Under the pieces are notes generated by a model. That model was not told the DNA's origin, ran no database searches, and saw nothing but the letters and a program-made list of their open reading frames with translations. A program made the translations under genes and the position numbers. A stretch of 64,000 nt of DNA, taken from contig CP033784.1 in NCBI GenBank assembly GCA_003955985.1, forward strand, positions 1,736,001 through 1,800,000, read 5' to 3'. Numbering within the stretch: the first letter of the stretch is position 1; each line of letters begins with the position of its first letter. This document shows, one piece after another, positions 26,013 through 35,029 of this stretch. The DNA comes from Corynebacterium jeikeium (GTDB taxonomy: Bacteria > Actinomycetota > Actinomycetes > Mycobacteriales > Mycobacteriaceae).

Positions 26013-27353
26013 CTAGTAATCCAGAGTTGTGCGCAGCTCCCACTGCGTCACCTGACGCTGGAACTCGCGCCACTCGCGCCACTTATTGAGCAGGAAGAAC
26101 TCGTAGACATGGTCACCGAGAGCATCGGCCACCAGATCGGAGCGTTCCATCTCCTGCAGCGCCACCTCCAGGGATGTCGGCAAATCGCGGTAGCCCATCG
26201 CACGTCGTTCCCGCTTGGTCAACTCGGAGATGTTGTCCTCTGCCTGCTCCGGAAGCTGGTAACCCTCCTTAATTCCCTTCAAACCGGCGGCCAAAATCAC
26301 CGAGTAAGCAAGATACGGGTTACAGGCCGAGTCCAAGGAACGAATTTCCACCCGGCGCGAATGTGCCTTACCCGGTGAGTACATGGGCACACGCACGAGA
26401 GCCGAGCGGTTGGCCATGCCCCATGTCGCGGACGTCGGAGCCTCATCGCCAAATGCCGTGCGCTTGTAGGAGTTGACCCACTGATTGGTCACAGCGGAAA
26501 TTTCGCTGGCGTGGGTCAGAATGCCGGCAATGAAACCCTTTGCTGTGTCCGAGAGCTGGTTTTCATCATCCGGGTCATGGAATGCATTGGTGTCCCCTTC
26601 AAAAAGGGAAATGTGCGTGTGCATGCCGTTGCCCGGCAAGTCCTGGAAAGGTTTCGGCATGAATGTCGCCTGCACACCATTTTTCATTGCAATCTGCTTA
26701 ATGATGTAGCGGAAAGACATCACGTTATCCGCCATAGTCAGCGGGTCGGCGTAGCGCAGATCGATTTCCTGCTGGCCCGGCGCGTTTTCGTGATGGGAGA
26801 ACTCCACAGGGATTCCCATGTCTTCCAACACCGTGATCGCTTCTTGGCGAAAGCGCGGTGCGCGGTCGTAGACCGCCTGGTCAAAGTAACCGCCATTGTC
26901 CGTTGGCACCGGCGGCTTTCCATCAGTAGCCAGGCTCTCTACTAGGAAAAACTCAATCTCCGGGTGGATGAACGCGTGGAAGCCCTCGTCGGCAAGCGCC
27001 TTAATTTGGCGGCGCAGCACCTGGCGTGGATCTGCCCACGACGGCTGACCGTCGGGCATGACGATGTCGCAGAACATGCGCGCGGACGTGATTGTGTCTT
27101 CTTTATGCAGACGCGGCATGACCTGGAACGTCGAAGGATCCGGTTGCGCGATAGTGTCAGCCTCGGAGACGCGGGAAAAGCCCTCCACCGCGGAGCCATC
27201 GAAACCAATGCCCTCTTCAAAGGAGCCCTCGAGCTCAGCCGGTGCGACGGCAACGGACTTCAGATACCCCAAAATGTCGGTAAACCACAGACGGATATAA
27301 CGGATATCTTGCTCTTCGATTGCGCGGAGGACGAATTCCTGCTGACTGTTCAT
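26013..27353 (-). CDS. glnA2: Glutamine synthetase-like GlnA2
   Basis: A 446-aa GSI-alpha type protein, the expected length for corynebacterial GlnA2. GS motifs are present: FDGSAVEGFSR, HPEIEFFL and ATFMPKPFQDLPGNGMHTH. At the position of the adenylylation loop the sequence is SELTKRERRAMGYRDLP, lacking the KDLY site, so GlnE should not modify it. In actinobacteria GlnA2-type enzymes are not the main ammonia-assimilating GS, and some glutamylate amines. The start ATG 27353 has GAAAAG upstream and matches the family N-terminus; longer frames upstream are not supported. Confidence 0.92.
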   Translation of the reverse strand: MNSQQEFVLRAIEEQDIRYIRLWFTDILGYLKSVAVAPAELEGSFEEGIGFDGSAVEGFSRVSEADTIAQPDPSTFQVMPRLHKEDTITSARMFCDIVMPDGQPSWADPRQVLRRQIKALADEGFHAFIHPEIEFFLVESLATDGKPPVPTDNGGYFDQAVYDRAPRFRQEAITVLEDMGIPVEFSHHENAPGQQEIDLRYADPLTMADNVMSFRYIIKQIAMKNGVQATFMPKPFQDLPGNGMHTHISLFEGDTNAFHDPDDENQLSDTAKGFIAGILTHASEISAVTNQWVNSYKRTAFGDEAPTSATWGMANRSALVRVPMYSPGKAHSRRVEIRSLDSACNPYLAYSVILAAGLKGIKEGYQLPEQAEDNISELTKRERRAMGYRDLPTSLEVALQEMERSDLVADALGDHVYEFFLLNKWREWREFQRQVTQWELRTTLDY

Positions 27354-27475
27354 ACTTTTCAACGTTACCCAGGTGCCCGGATTCGCGGTACACATTTTGA
27401 CCATCCGGCGTGGCTAGCCAACTGCCGCACCCGTGCCATAACCGCTGCCCTCGTGGCCTCGAATTGCGGGTGACT

Positions 27476-28303
27476 ATGGCATGCTCTATTGACATGAGCG
27501 GAAAAAAGATTCGTCTGAATAATCTGGCCGAATGGAAGGCTGAGTCTCGCCCCTGGGCAATGCTGACTTGCTACGACTACTCCACCGCGCGCGCTTTTTC
27601 CGCCGCCGGTGTCGAGCTACTGTTGGTCGGCGACTCTGCAGCAAACGTTGTCTACGGCTACGACACCACCACCGAGATCTCGCTGGAAGAAATGATCCCG
27701 CTTGCGCGCGGTGTCGTCCGGGGCGCTGGCAACGCACTTGTTGTTGCCGATCTACCCTTCGGCACTTACGAGGCCTCCGATGAGCAGGCCGTGCTGTCCG
27801 CCGCGAAGATGATGCGCGAAACCGGCGCACACATGATTAAGATTGAAGGTGGCGTGCGCATCGCTCCGCGCATCCGTGCGCTGGTCAACGCCGGCATTCC
27901 GGTCATGGCGCACATCGGTTTCACCCCGCAGTCCGTCAACGCGCTGTCCGGTTTCAAGGTCCAGGGGCGCGGTGCGGGGGCGGACCAGCTGCGTGCCGAC
28001 GCCCATGCGGTAGCCGATGCTGGTGCCGCGGCCGTGGTCCTTGAGATGGTGCCTGCGGATCTGGCCACCGAGATTACCCGTGAGCTATCCATCCCAACCT
28101 GTGGCATTGGCGCTGGTAACCAGTGCGATGGCCAGGTTCTCGTCTGGCAGGATGCCTTTGCAGTTCCGGCCGATGGCCGCAGGCCGTCGTTTAGTTCGGT
28201 GTTCAAAGAGGTCGGCGAGATGCTGACCAAGGGAGCGAAGCAGTATGTCGACCAGGTGCACTCCCGCGAGTTCCCTACTGAGGCGCAGAACTTTTCGGGT
28301 TAG
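27476..28303 (+). CDS. panB: 3-methyl-2-oxobutanoate hydroxymethyltransferase
   Basis: A 275-aa PanB, the first step of pantothenate synthesis: transfer of a hydroxymethyl group from methylene-THF to 2-oxoisovalerate. Clear motifs are LTCYDYSTAR, LLVGDSAANVVYGYDTT (metal Asp), VADLPFGTYE, KIEGG, HIGFTPQS and CGIGAGNQCDGQVLVWQDAF. The start is ambiguous: ATG 27476 follows a weak GCGGGTG, while ATG 27494 gives MSGKKIRLNN, a form closer to known relatives. Divergent from glnA2 with about 120 bp between starts. panC is not adjacent. Confidence 0.93.
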   Translation: MACSIDMSGKKIRLNNLAEWKAESRPWAMLTCYDYSTARAFSAAGVELLLVGDSAANVVYGYDTTTEISLEEMIPLARGVVRGAGNALVVADLPFGTYEASDEQAVLSAAKMMRETGAHMIKIEGGVRIAPRIRALVNAGIPVMAHIGFTPQSVNALSGFKVQGRGAGADQLRADAHAVADAGAAAVVLEMVPADLATEITRELSIPTCGIGAGNQCDGQVLVWQDAFAVPADGRRPSFSSVFKEVGEMLTKGAKQYVDQVHSREFPTEAQNFSG

Positions 28304-28327
28304 CTCTTCGATTCGGGGGTAGAATTA

Positions 28328-30157
28328 GTGGTTATGGCATCTAAGTCTGGTTCTAAGTCCAAAACTCCAACTGCGGCGTTGGAGGTGGAATCTAAGTTCT
28401 CAGCTACCCCAGAAGTGGTAGCCCCATCGTTCGATTTCGTTCCACAGGTTGGCTCCACCACCACTGAGGTGCGAAATCTCTCCGCGATTTACCTGGACAC
28501 GGCGGACCTGCGTCTGACCCGGTCCAAGCACACTCTGCGTCGCCGAACGGGCGGCCCCGATGAGGGGTGGCATCTGAAGGCACCGGGTACCGGCGGTCGC
28601 CTCGAATATGGCGTTGGCCTGGAAGAGGGCTCTGTTAACGGTGAAGGCCGCGATGCTGACTACATCGTGCCTACCGAGTTGCTTGCCCCCGTCCGCGCAA
28701 TTGTGCGCAATCACCCGCTGCAACCAATCGCGCAGGTAGACAATGAGCGCCACGTCACCACGGTGTTTGCCCTCGATGGCACGCCCATGGCGGAGTTTGC
28801 GGATGATCACGTCACGGCGACTTCCTTCCTCGATGGCGGCGAAACCACTACTTGGCGTGAGTGGGAGATTGAGCTGCTCGGGGATTGGGCAAATCACCCG
28901 GACGGTAAGGCCGTAATGGCAGCGATGTCCAAGGTCGCTGAGGTGGCTGGCGCCGTGCCGTCGGAAAGCCCTTCGAAGTTGGCGACGGCGTTGGGTGACT
29001 CCATCGACTCCGCTCCCCTGCCGCCGGTTCCAGCGAAGCTGCCGAAGGGTACTCCGGGGCGCACTGTGGTCGATGCGCTGGCCGCTAACGTGGCCAAGAT
29101 GGTCGAGTACGACCCGAAGGTACGCCGCGATGAGTTTGACTCGGTGCATCAGATGCGCGTCGCCACTCGTGAGCTGCGCAGTCATATGCAGACCTTCCAC
29201 GGCATTGTTGTGGGCGATAAGGTCGCTGAACTGGAGGGCAACCTCAAGCAGCTGGCGGGTGTTCTCGGCGTGGCTCGTGACGCTGAGGTCGTCGCTATGC
29301 GCTGGGAGGAGCTGCTGGCCAATCGCGAAAGCGCCGCTTTGGGCGAGGAGCTGCGTGCGAATCTCGTCGAGGATGTCCAGAAGGACTACGACCGCGCTCA
29401 TCAGCGCGTCATTTTCGCACTCAATTCAAGCGAGTACCTGCAACTTCTCGACGATCTCGATGAGTTCCTCGCCAATCCGCCAATTGCCGCAAATGCGGAC
29501 GAGGCCGAGGCTGGGGAAAAGAAGTCTAAGAAGAAGGACGAATCGCTTGTCGACGGCGCGGAGAACGCAGCCGCAGAGGATTCTTCGGCAGCCGACTCCG
29601 AGGTCGCGGCTGAGGCTGATACTGCAGCCGCCGATGCAGCAGCTTCCACGACCTCAGACAAGGCCGCACCGGAGAAGGTAGCGGCACCGAAGGAACTCGA
29701 CACCACTGCGGTGCTGCTCGATCACCTGCGCAGCGCGTTTTCGAAGTTCCGTCGTCGCCACAACCTGGTACTCGATGGCCGCGAGGATGCTGACCTGCCA
29801 GAGGCAGATTTGGACGAGCGTTACCACGATGTCCGCAAGGCTGCGAAGAAGCTCCGCTACAGCGCGGAAGCTGCTCAGAACGCGGACCTGCCGACCGAGA
29901 AGCTCTATGCTGCCTGCAAGAACCTGCAGTCGGTTCTCGGTGACTTCCAGGACACCTGTACTGCGCGTGACTTCGTGCTGGCTCGCGCGAAGCGTGCCTC
30001 CCGTGCGGGCAGGGACACCTTCGGCTACGGCGTGCTTTACCAGATGGAGTACTACGACGGTCTGAAGGCCCTGACTGAGTACGACGATGCCGTGGCAAAG
30101 GTTTTCAAGGCCTTCCGCAAGATGGAAAAGAAGATTAAGAAGGGCAAGAAGGCCTAA
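28328..30157 (+). CDS. CYTH and CHAD domain protein
   Basis: A 609-aa cytosolic protein. The N-terminal CYTH domain (about residues 15-205) has the ExExK motif (EVESKF), YLDTADLRL and the basic strand KHTLRRR; this tunnel fold binds triphosphate or polyphosphate. The CHAD domain (about 240-600) has conserved histidine helices VHQMRVATRELRSHM and RYHDVRKAAKKLRYS and is associated with polyphosphate granules. Between the CHAD halves lies a ~75-residue Ala/Glu/Asp/Lys-rich, probably disordered insert (about 390-460). GTG 28328 is well spaced from GGGGG at 28314; ATG 28334 is the alternative. It is 24 bp after panB, so possibly cotranscribed. Confidence 0.88.
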   Translation: MVMASKSGSKSKTPTAALEVESKFSATPEVVAPSFDFVPQVGSTTTEVRNLSAIYLDTADLRLTRSKHTLRRRTGGPDEGWHLKAPGTGGRLEYGVGLEEGSVNGEGRDADYIVPTELLAPVRAIVRNHPLQPIAQVDNERHVTTVFALDGTPMAEFADDHVTATSFLDGGETTTWREWEIELLGDWANHPDGKAVMAAMSKVAEVAGAVPSESPSKLATALGDSIDSAPLPPVPAKLPKGTPGRTVVDALAANVAKMVEYDPKVRRDEFDSVHQMRVATRELRSHMQTFHGIVVGDKVAELEGNLKQLAGVLGVARDAEVVAMRWEELLANRESAALGEELRANLVEDVQKDYDRAHQRVIFALNSSEYLQLLDDLDEFLANPPIAANADEAEAGEKKSKKKDESLVDGAENAAAEDSSAADSEVAAEADTAAADAAASTTSDKAAPEKVAAPKELDTTAVLLDHLRSAFSKFRRRHNLVLDGREDADLPEADLDERYHDVRKAAKKLRYSAEAAQNADLPTEKLYAACKNLQSVLGDFQDTCTARDFVLARAKRASRAGRDTFGYGVLYQMEYYDGLKALTEYDDAVAKVFKAFRKMEKKIKKGKKA

Positions 30158-30167
30158 AGGCAAAGCC

Positions 30168-30371
30168 TTATTTCTCAGCTACGCCCCAGTCGTCATCTTC
30201 TTCATCCCAGTCGTCGGCCGCCTTGTTGCGCTCGGCGACTTTTTCCATGGCAGCGCGGGCTTCCTCCTCGGAATCGTAGGGGCCCATTCGGTCGTCCCAA
30301 CCGGTTTTCTTCCCCTGAAATACCGTGCCCGTCGACGGCTGGTAGTACCACTTACTGCTGTTGTCGCTCAC
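30168..30371 (-). CDS. Small SPOR-like conserved actinobacterial protein
   Basis: A 67-aa acidic soluble protein with an aromatic N-terminal core (SSKWYYQPSTGTVFQGKK, then GWDDRMGPYDSEEEARAA) and an Asp/Trp tail. The layout resembles short actinobacterial proteins annotated as SPOR-domain-like, a resemblance recalled from memory; no peptidoglycan function is shown. GTG 30371 is the start, since GAGGAG lies seven bases upstream. It is convergent with the CYTH-CHAD gene, 10 bp apart. Confidence 0.75.
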   Translation of the reverse strand: MSDNSSKWYYQPSTGTVFQGKKTGWDDRMGPYDSEEEARAAMEKVAERNKAADDWDEEDDDWGVAEK

Positions 30372-30634
30372 GATTTTTCTCCTCTTCCACATCGAGAACA
30401 TGTCGAGTTATCAAGCGGTTCTGCCACCGCCAACTCCACACATAAGCAAACTTGCAGAGAGGCAACCATTTGCCTGCCATGTGCGCTGCGGCGACATAAA
30501 ATCCCAGTATATAGGTTTGTCACTGTCCCCCGAGCCGGGTATTATCGACGGAATTGTTCACCTTAGAACACAAGCGTTGAACGCGAACACTGCACACCAG
30601 CACTATGAGTCCGATCTCTGGAGAGGTTTCACCC

Positions 30635-31798
30635 ATGCCCGCCGCACCCGCTGTCGTAAACGACGTCTTCGATGCCGTCGGTTCTAATGCTTCAGTTGCA
30701 TACGCCCCGGGTTCCATCAACCTGTTGGGTGAGGACTGCGCGTCCTCCGGCGGCATGCTCCTAGCCACCGCCATTCCGGCCTATGCTGCGGTCGGTATCG
30801 AGGAAATCGACGAGCAGCAGCTCATTGTCGTGTACAAGCGCGAAACTACCAAGATGGATTTCCCGGATAGCGTCCCCGCCGCTTTTTCCCAGGTGCCGAC
30901 CGCTGTCGCGGCTGCCATCGTCGCATTGCAGCACTCGCTGCATCTCGTTCCGCGCAATAGCAACGGCCTGAAAGTCACCATTGCCTCCACTATCGCGCCA
31001 GGTCGCGGTTTTGGAGAAATTCCGGCAATTCAGTGTGCCCTCGCACTGGCTCTCAATGCGCGTTTTGGCGACCGCGATGATGTGCCTACCCGCACGCGTA
31101 TTGCCACCGCTCTCCACGAGACCATGGTGCAGATTAAGGGACAGTCGTGGCCGCTGTACCCCTACACCACGGCACTGCGCAGCCGCCCGGACAGCCTGCT
31201 ATGCATCAACCACTCCGATGAGGCAGTCACGCAGACGGCGTTCCCGCAGTCGTTGGCACTGACCGTCGCTTACTCCCCCGATGTCACCGGCGGTTCGCCC
31301 GACGAGGAGCGCTACGAGTTCTTCCAGCAAGCCTGCGCCGCTTTTGGCGTGCCGACTCTCGCTAGCCTCCCCGACTCACAGGAGCGGGTCGCGGACTGGG
31401 TGCGTGCTCGTCACGAGGTGCACCCGGACGACGAAGACATCCCCACCATCGGCCGTGCCATTCAGTGGCTTGACGAAGCCGACGCATCCTCCGACCGTGC
31501 CCGCGCAGTTATCGGCCACATCCGTCACAGCGATATTCAAGCAGCCATCGCAGGGGTTTCGCGCGATGTCAGTGAGCGTGGCTCCGCGCCGTCGGCAAGC
31601 TCTGTGCTGGGGCAGATTTCCGAGCTGACCGACACCATCGACTGCGAGAAGATTGCCCGTTGTGCGCCATGCCCGGGTGCGTCGCTGGTGATGTGGTCCC
31701 ACGTCGACGACGCCGATCGGATTGCCTCCGCGCTTAACGACGGCGGTTCCGAGACCATCCGCGTGGAGAACACTGCGGCCGGCGCGGTGGTCGAGTAA
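30635..31798 (+). CDS. GHMP-kinase (galactokinase)-like protein with degenerate motifs
   Basis: A 387-aa protein with the galactokinase layout. The N-terminal substrate signature survives as APGSINLLGED but lacks the HxDY that binds galactose. The ATP loop that reads GLSSSA in kinases appears as APGRGFGEIPA, and the C-terminal GAGFGG motif is replaced by CPGASLVMW. Catalysis is therefore doubtful, and a non-catalytic or altered-substrate role is likely. No gal genes are nearby. GAGAGG at 30620-30626 favours ATG 30635 over ATG 30605. It is convergent with rnpB, whose 3' end is about 12 bp away. Confidence 0.75.
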   Translation: MPAAPAVVNDVFDAVGSNASVAYAPGSINLLGEDCASSGGMLLATAIPAYAAVGIEEIDEQQLIVVYKRETTKMDFPDSVPAAFSQVPTAVAAAIVALQHSLHLVPRNSNGLKVTIASTIAPGRGFGEIPAIQCALALALNARFGDRDDVPTRTRIATALHETMVQIKGQSWPLYPYTTALRSRPDSLLCINHSDEAVTQTAFPQSLALTVAYSPDVTGGSPDEERYEFFQQACAAFGVPTLASLPDSQERVADWVRARHEVHPDDEDIPTIGRAIQWLDEADASSDRARAVIGHIRHSDIQAAIAGVSRDVSERGSAPSASSVLGQISELTDTIDCEKIARCAPCPGASLVMWSHVDDADRIASALNDGGSETIRVENTAAGAVVE

Positions 31799-31810
31799 TA
31801 AAGCTTGTGT

Positions 31811-32278
31811 GAACGAGTCGGCCTATGAGCCGGATTCTGTCCCTCGGCGCTCCTTTCGGAAAGCGCCGGGTGGCGATCATCCATCTCGGTCTGCCATTGC
31901 TGACAGCCTGAAGCAGCACACCCGCGAGTATCGGACGGGCAGCCCTCAAACACTCGCGCACGCGCACGACGAAGCATGCGCGATTTTGCCTTGCTCCTGG
32001 TGGGGTTTACCTAGCCGGTGCAATCACTTGCCCCGCTGGTGCGCTCTTACCGCACCTTTTCACCCTCACCGGATCTCCACAGCTTTACGTCAAAGACATC
32101 GGCTGTGCGCCCGGCGGTCTATTTTCTGTGGCACTATTCCCGCAGGTCACCCTGGGTTGCTGTTAGCAACCACCATGCCCAGTGGAGTCCGGACTTTCCT
32201 CGACAGCGGCCTGGACACACTCTGTAAAAGAGGCGTCCGGTTCCGTTAACTGCCGCGATCACCCGGCCGGCTCGCTCG
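31811..32278 (-). ncRNA. rnpB: RNase P RNA
   Basis: On the minus strand this has the hallmarks of bacterial type A M1 RNA: GAGGAAAGTCCGGACTCC near the 5' end, the universally conserved ACAGAATCCGGCT near the 3' end, and P1 arms GAGCGAGCCGGC (32277-32266) and GCCGACTCGTTC (31822-31811) pairing almost perfectly. The ends given are those of P1; mature ends may differ by a few bases. It forms the catalytic RNA that trims tRNA 5' ends. Open frames across it are not genes. Confidence 0.95.
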
Positions 32279-32333
32279 AATGGTTAGTGTACCCGCCACA
32301 ACCGCAATTCAAATAACCCGCCGTGCTCGGCTG

Positions 32334-33023
32334 CTAACCACGCAGGTAGCTGGTGTCGTTAATCAGCCGCACTGATGTCGGCCCATCTGCGTAGAACTCC
32401 GCGATGGAGAGGCTGGCCAGGTCCAAGTGCAGGCGAGTGAAGATTTCAAAGCCGCAGCCGAGCCCCTGGCGCAGCAGCGACTTGATTGGCGTGACATGGC
32501 TGACTACCAGCACATCCGAGGCACCGAATTGTTGAGCGATGCGCTCACGCGCGGCGCTCACTCGGCTATCGACCGTGCGGAAATCCTCCCCCTCCGGTGG
32601 CGCCACGGCCGGATCCGCAAGCCAGGAACTGTGCAGCTCAGGGGTGGCGTTGTGAGCCTCGGAGAAAGTCATGCCCTCCCACTGCCCAAAGTCGGTCTCG
32701 CGCAGATCCTCTTCAACGTGGATGTCCAGCCCGAGCGCTTTGGCTGCCGCCTCTGCTGTCTGCTGTGCACGACGCTGTGGAGAGGCCACAATCGCCGAGA
32801 AACTCATGTTGCCGCTATCGACCAACGCCGCCAGGTGACGTGCTGCCGCTTCCGCTTGCTGTCTGCCCACCTCTGTCAGGTCGGGGTTCGAACGGCTTCC
32901 CGAGTACTCCCGGCGAATCGACATTGGCGACTGCCCATGGCGCAGCAGCACCAACCGCGTGGGATCTGTAGTCGCACCCGTCCAGCCCGGCGCGCTATCG
33001 CGCTTGTCTGCAGCCTGGCTCAT
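32334..33023 (-). CDS. Histidine phosphatase family protein
   Basis: A 229-aa phosphoglycerate-mutase-like phosphatase. The phospho-His motif LVLLRHGQS has catalytic His29; SPQRRAQQTAEA, the acid/base region LRETDFGQWEG and the second histidine VVSHVTPIK are present. In mycobacteria the orthologue is fused behind an RNase HI domain; here that N-terminal domain is missing and the protein begins about 20 residues before RHG. The ATG at 33023 directly abuts the TAA of the zinc-ribbon gene, so translation is coupled. A CobC-type (alpha-ribazole phosphatase) role is possible given the cobalamin-type genes nearby. Confidence 0.88.
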   Translation of the reverse strand: MSQAADKRDSAPGWTGATTDPTRLVLLRHGQSPMSIRREYSGSRSNPDLTEVGRQQAEAAARHLAALVDSGNMSFSAIVASPQRRAQQTAEAAAKALGLDIHVEEDLRETDFGQWEGMTFSEAHNATPELHSSWLADPAVAPPEGEDFRTVDSRVSAARERIAQQFGASDVLVVSHVTPIKSLLRQGLGCGFEIFTRLHLDLASLSIAEFYADGPTSVRLINDTSYLRG

Positions 33024-33767
33024 TTACGCGCCTTTCACCGCTCCCAGCGTTTCCGCACGCACAATCATCGCGCCACATTCAGGACAAAACGTCACTTCTT
33101 CCGGCGCAAGCGTGGTGAATTCATGCACGGTTCCTACATCGAGCTCCATGAAGCAGGAACCGCAGGTGCGTCCGTTTAAGCGGGCAACGGGGATGCCGTT
33201 AGCAAGCGCTAGACGACGGTACAGCTTGGCTGCCGAACCATCAATAAGTTTGTCAGCCTCTTCGATTCGGGTCTCAGCGATGGAAATGCGCGCAATGAGG
33301 TCAACCTCGGCGTCGTTAAGCCTTTGCTTGGCGGCGACGATGTCATCGTGCGCCTCGTCGGCGTCGTATTCGTGCTCAGCGTCGACCTGATAGGCCTCCT
33401 GCATGCGCTCGTACTGCTGGAGTTCCTGTTCAGCGCGTTCGCGGCGGCGCTTGGTGGAGCGCAGGTCGTGCTCGAGGTCACGGCGCGTGGATGCGTCTTC
33501 TGCGGCACCGAGCGACAGACGATCAGCCTTTTCGCGAGCCTTCAGCTTGTTGATGTCCGATTCCAGCTTGGCAATATCGCGGCCGATATCGGAGGCGCTG
33601 AGCTTGGAGCGCGCTGCCTCACTGGCCTGACGGCTGTGCTTTTTGCGCAGCTCCTGCAACTCGGCACGCTCGGGCAGAACGTTCTGGCGGGCGGTGAGCC
33701 CATCCAACAGAGTTTGGTTTTCCGCCTTTTCCAACATCGCAACTTGGATTTGTGGACTAAGCCTCAT
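33024..33767 (-). CDS. Zinc-ribbon coiled-coil protein (C4-type, CT398-like)
   Basis: A 247-aa protein of two parts: a long coiled coil (about residues 15-175, rich in Glu, Arg, Ala and Leu heptads) and a C-terminal zinc ribbon with CGSC and CPEC pairs (about 205-232). The family is widely conserved in actinobacteria next to Nif3 and RNase H/phosphatase genes, and its role is unclear, probably nucleic-acid or protein binding. ATG 33767 is preferred: AAGGAAG lies about eight bases upstream, whereas GTG 33776 (which overlaps the nif3-like stop as GTGA) sits directly on that site. Confidence 0.88.
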   Translation of the reverse strand: MRLSPQIQVAMLEKAENQTLLDGLTARQNVLPERAELQELRKKHSRQASEAARSKLSASDIGRDIAKLESDINKLKAREKADRLSLGAAEDASTRRDLEHDLRSTKRRRERAEQELQQYERMQEAYQVDAEHEYDADEAHDDIVAAKQRLNDAEVDLIARISIAETRIEEADKLIDGSAAKLYRRLALANGIPVARLNGRTCGSCFMELDVGTVHEFTTLAPEEVTFCPECGAMIVRAETLGAVKGA

Positions 33768-33772
33768 GGTCT

Positions 33773-34960
33773 TCACTTCCTTGCCTGTGTCGACGATTCT
33801 GCCACTGTCCAGGGATCGGTGCGCACCTCAAGGACCTCGGTCGCGACCCCGAGCCTCTCGGCCAGCATGTCTGCGGCCTGGTAGCACCAGGGGAACTCGC
33901 TGGCCCAGTGAGCCGTGTCCACCACGCAGAAGTCCGCGGTCCGCAGTGTCTCATCGACAGGATGATGCCGCAGGTCAGAGGTAACGAACGCATCGACGCC
34001 CATCTTTGCCACAGTGTCCAGGAAAGAGTCACCTGAACCCGATGCGACGGCAACCGTGCGAATCATCCGCTCCGGATCGCCTGCGCCACGCACGCCCCAT
34101 GCCGTTGCAGGCAGGCGCTCAGCCACACGGGCGACGAAGTCTTTAAATGGCATCGGCGTATCCAGCGTGCCCACTCGCCCAATGCCCACAGCCTGCTGCG
34201 GATCCAAGCCGGTAGCCTGATTGTCCACGATATCGAAGGCCGGCTCCTCATACGGATGCGCTGCAACGAGAGCCTTGACAATCGCCGCGCGCACGGACCG
34301 TGGCGCGACCATCTCCAGGCGCACTTCCTCGACATACTCAATCTGCCCCTCGGCACCGATGAAGGGATTCGCCCCGCTCAGCGGGCGGAACTGGCCGCGG
34401 CCGTTAATGCGAAACGCACAGCTGTCGTAGTCGCCGATAGTGCCCGCGCCCGCCTCAAACATGGCTTGCGCGACCTTATCGACGTGATCTGCCGGAACCT
34501 TCACCGTCCAGGTATCCAAGCCGGGAGCCGGCTGCGGAGCCAGCGGCGCACCCGGTTCAACTCCGAGCACCGTGGCCAACTGGTCGTTGACACCCGGTCG
34601 GGCGCTGTCAGCGTTGGTGTGCGCTGCAAAAAGAGCTACACCTGCCCGGATCAGCTTATGAATAATCCGACCCTTCGGTGTATCCGCCGCCACGGAATTC
34701 ACACCACGCAGAAGTAGCGGATGGTGCACAACAAGCATCTGAGCACCGGAGGCAATCGCGCGATCTGCAACCTCGTCAGTGCAGTCCAGCGCCAACGCGA
34801 TACGACGCACCTCATCCTGCGGGTCACCGCAAATCAGGCCAACTTTATCCCAGCTCTCCGCCAGTGCCGGCGGGTAGGCCGCATCCATCGCCGCGCGCAC
34901 GTCGGCAACGGTCACCACCGTGTTATTGCCCTCGGCACGGGTCTGCGCAGAGTCCGTCAT
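33773..34960 (-). CDS. Nif3-like dinuclear metal centre protein
   Basis: A 395-aa Nif3/YbgI family protein with an extra central domain, as in other Gram-positive members (about 370-400 aa). Metal-binding motifs are VVHHPLLLRG near residue 80, HTNADSARPGVND, and the C-terminal DFCVVDTAHWASE. The family is proposed to hydrolyse GTP-derived or cyclic substrates; biochemical function is unsettled. AAGGGATGG precedes the ATG at 34960. It heads a tightly packed set with the zinc-ribbon and phosphatase genes downstream. Confidence 0.9.
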   Translation of the reverse strand: MTDSAQTRAEGNNTVVTVADVRAAMDAAYPPALAESWDKVGLICGDPQDEVRRIALALDCTDEVADRAIASGAQMLVVHHPLLLRGVNSVAADTPKGRIIHKLIRAGVALFAAHTNADSARPGVNDQLATVLGVEPGAPLAPQPAPGLDTWTVKVPADHVDKVAQAMFEAGAGTIGDYDSCAFRINGRGQFRPLSGANPFIGAEGQIEYVEEVRLEMVAPRSVRAAIVKALVAAHPYEEPAFDIVDNQATGLDPQQAVGIGRVGTLDTPMPFKDFVARVAERLPATAWGVRGAGDPERMIRTVAVASGSGDSFLDTVAKMGVDAFVTSDLRHHPVDETLRTADFCVVDTAHWASEFPWCYQAADMLAERLGVATEVLEVRTDPWTVAESSTQARK

Positions 34961-35029
34961 ACATCCATCCCTTCAACATGCATTTCTCTCCAGCTTCTCT
35001 TCCAGCGTAGTGAACTCTGCCCCGCCCCA

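Noticed and set aside
31722..32249. Open frame across 31722-32249
   Set aside because: The DNA is RNase P RNA with conserved signatures; the peptide has no resemblance to known proteins.
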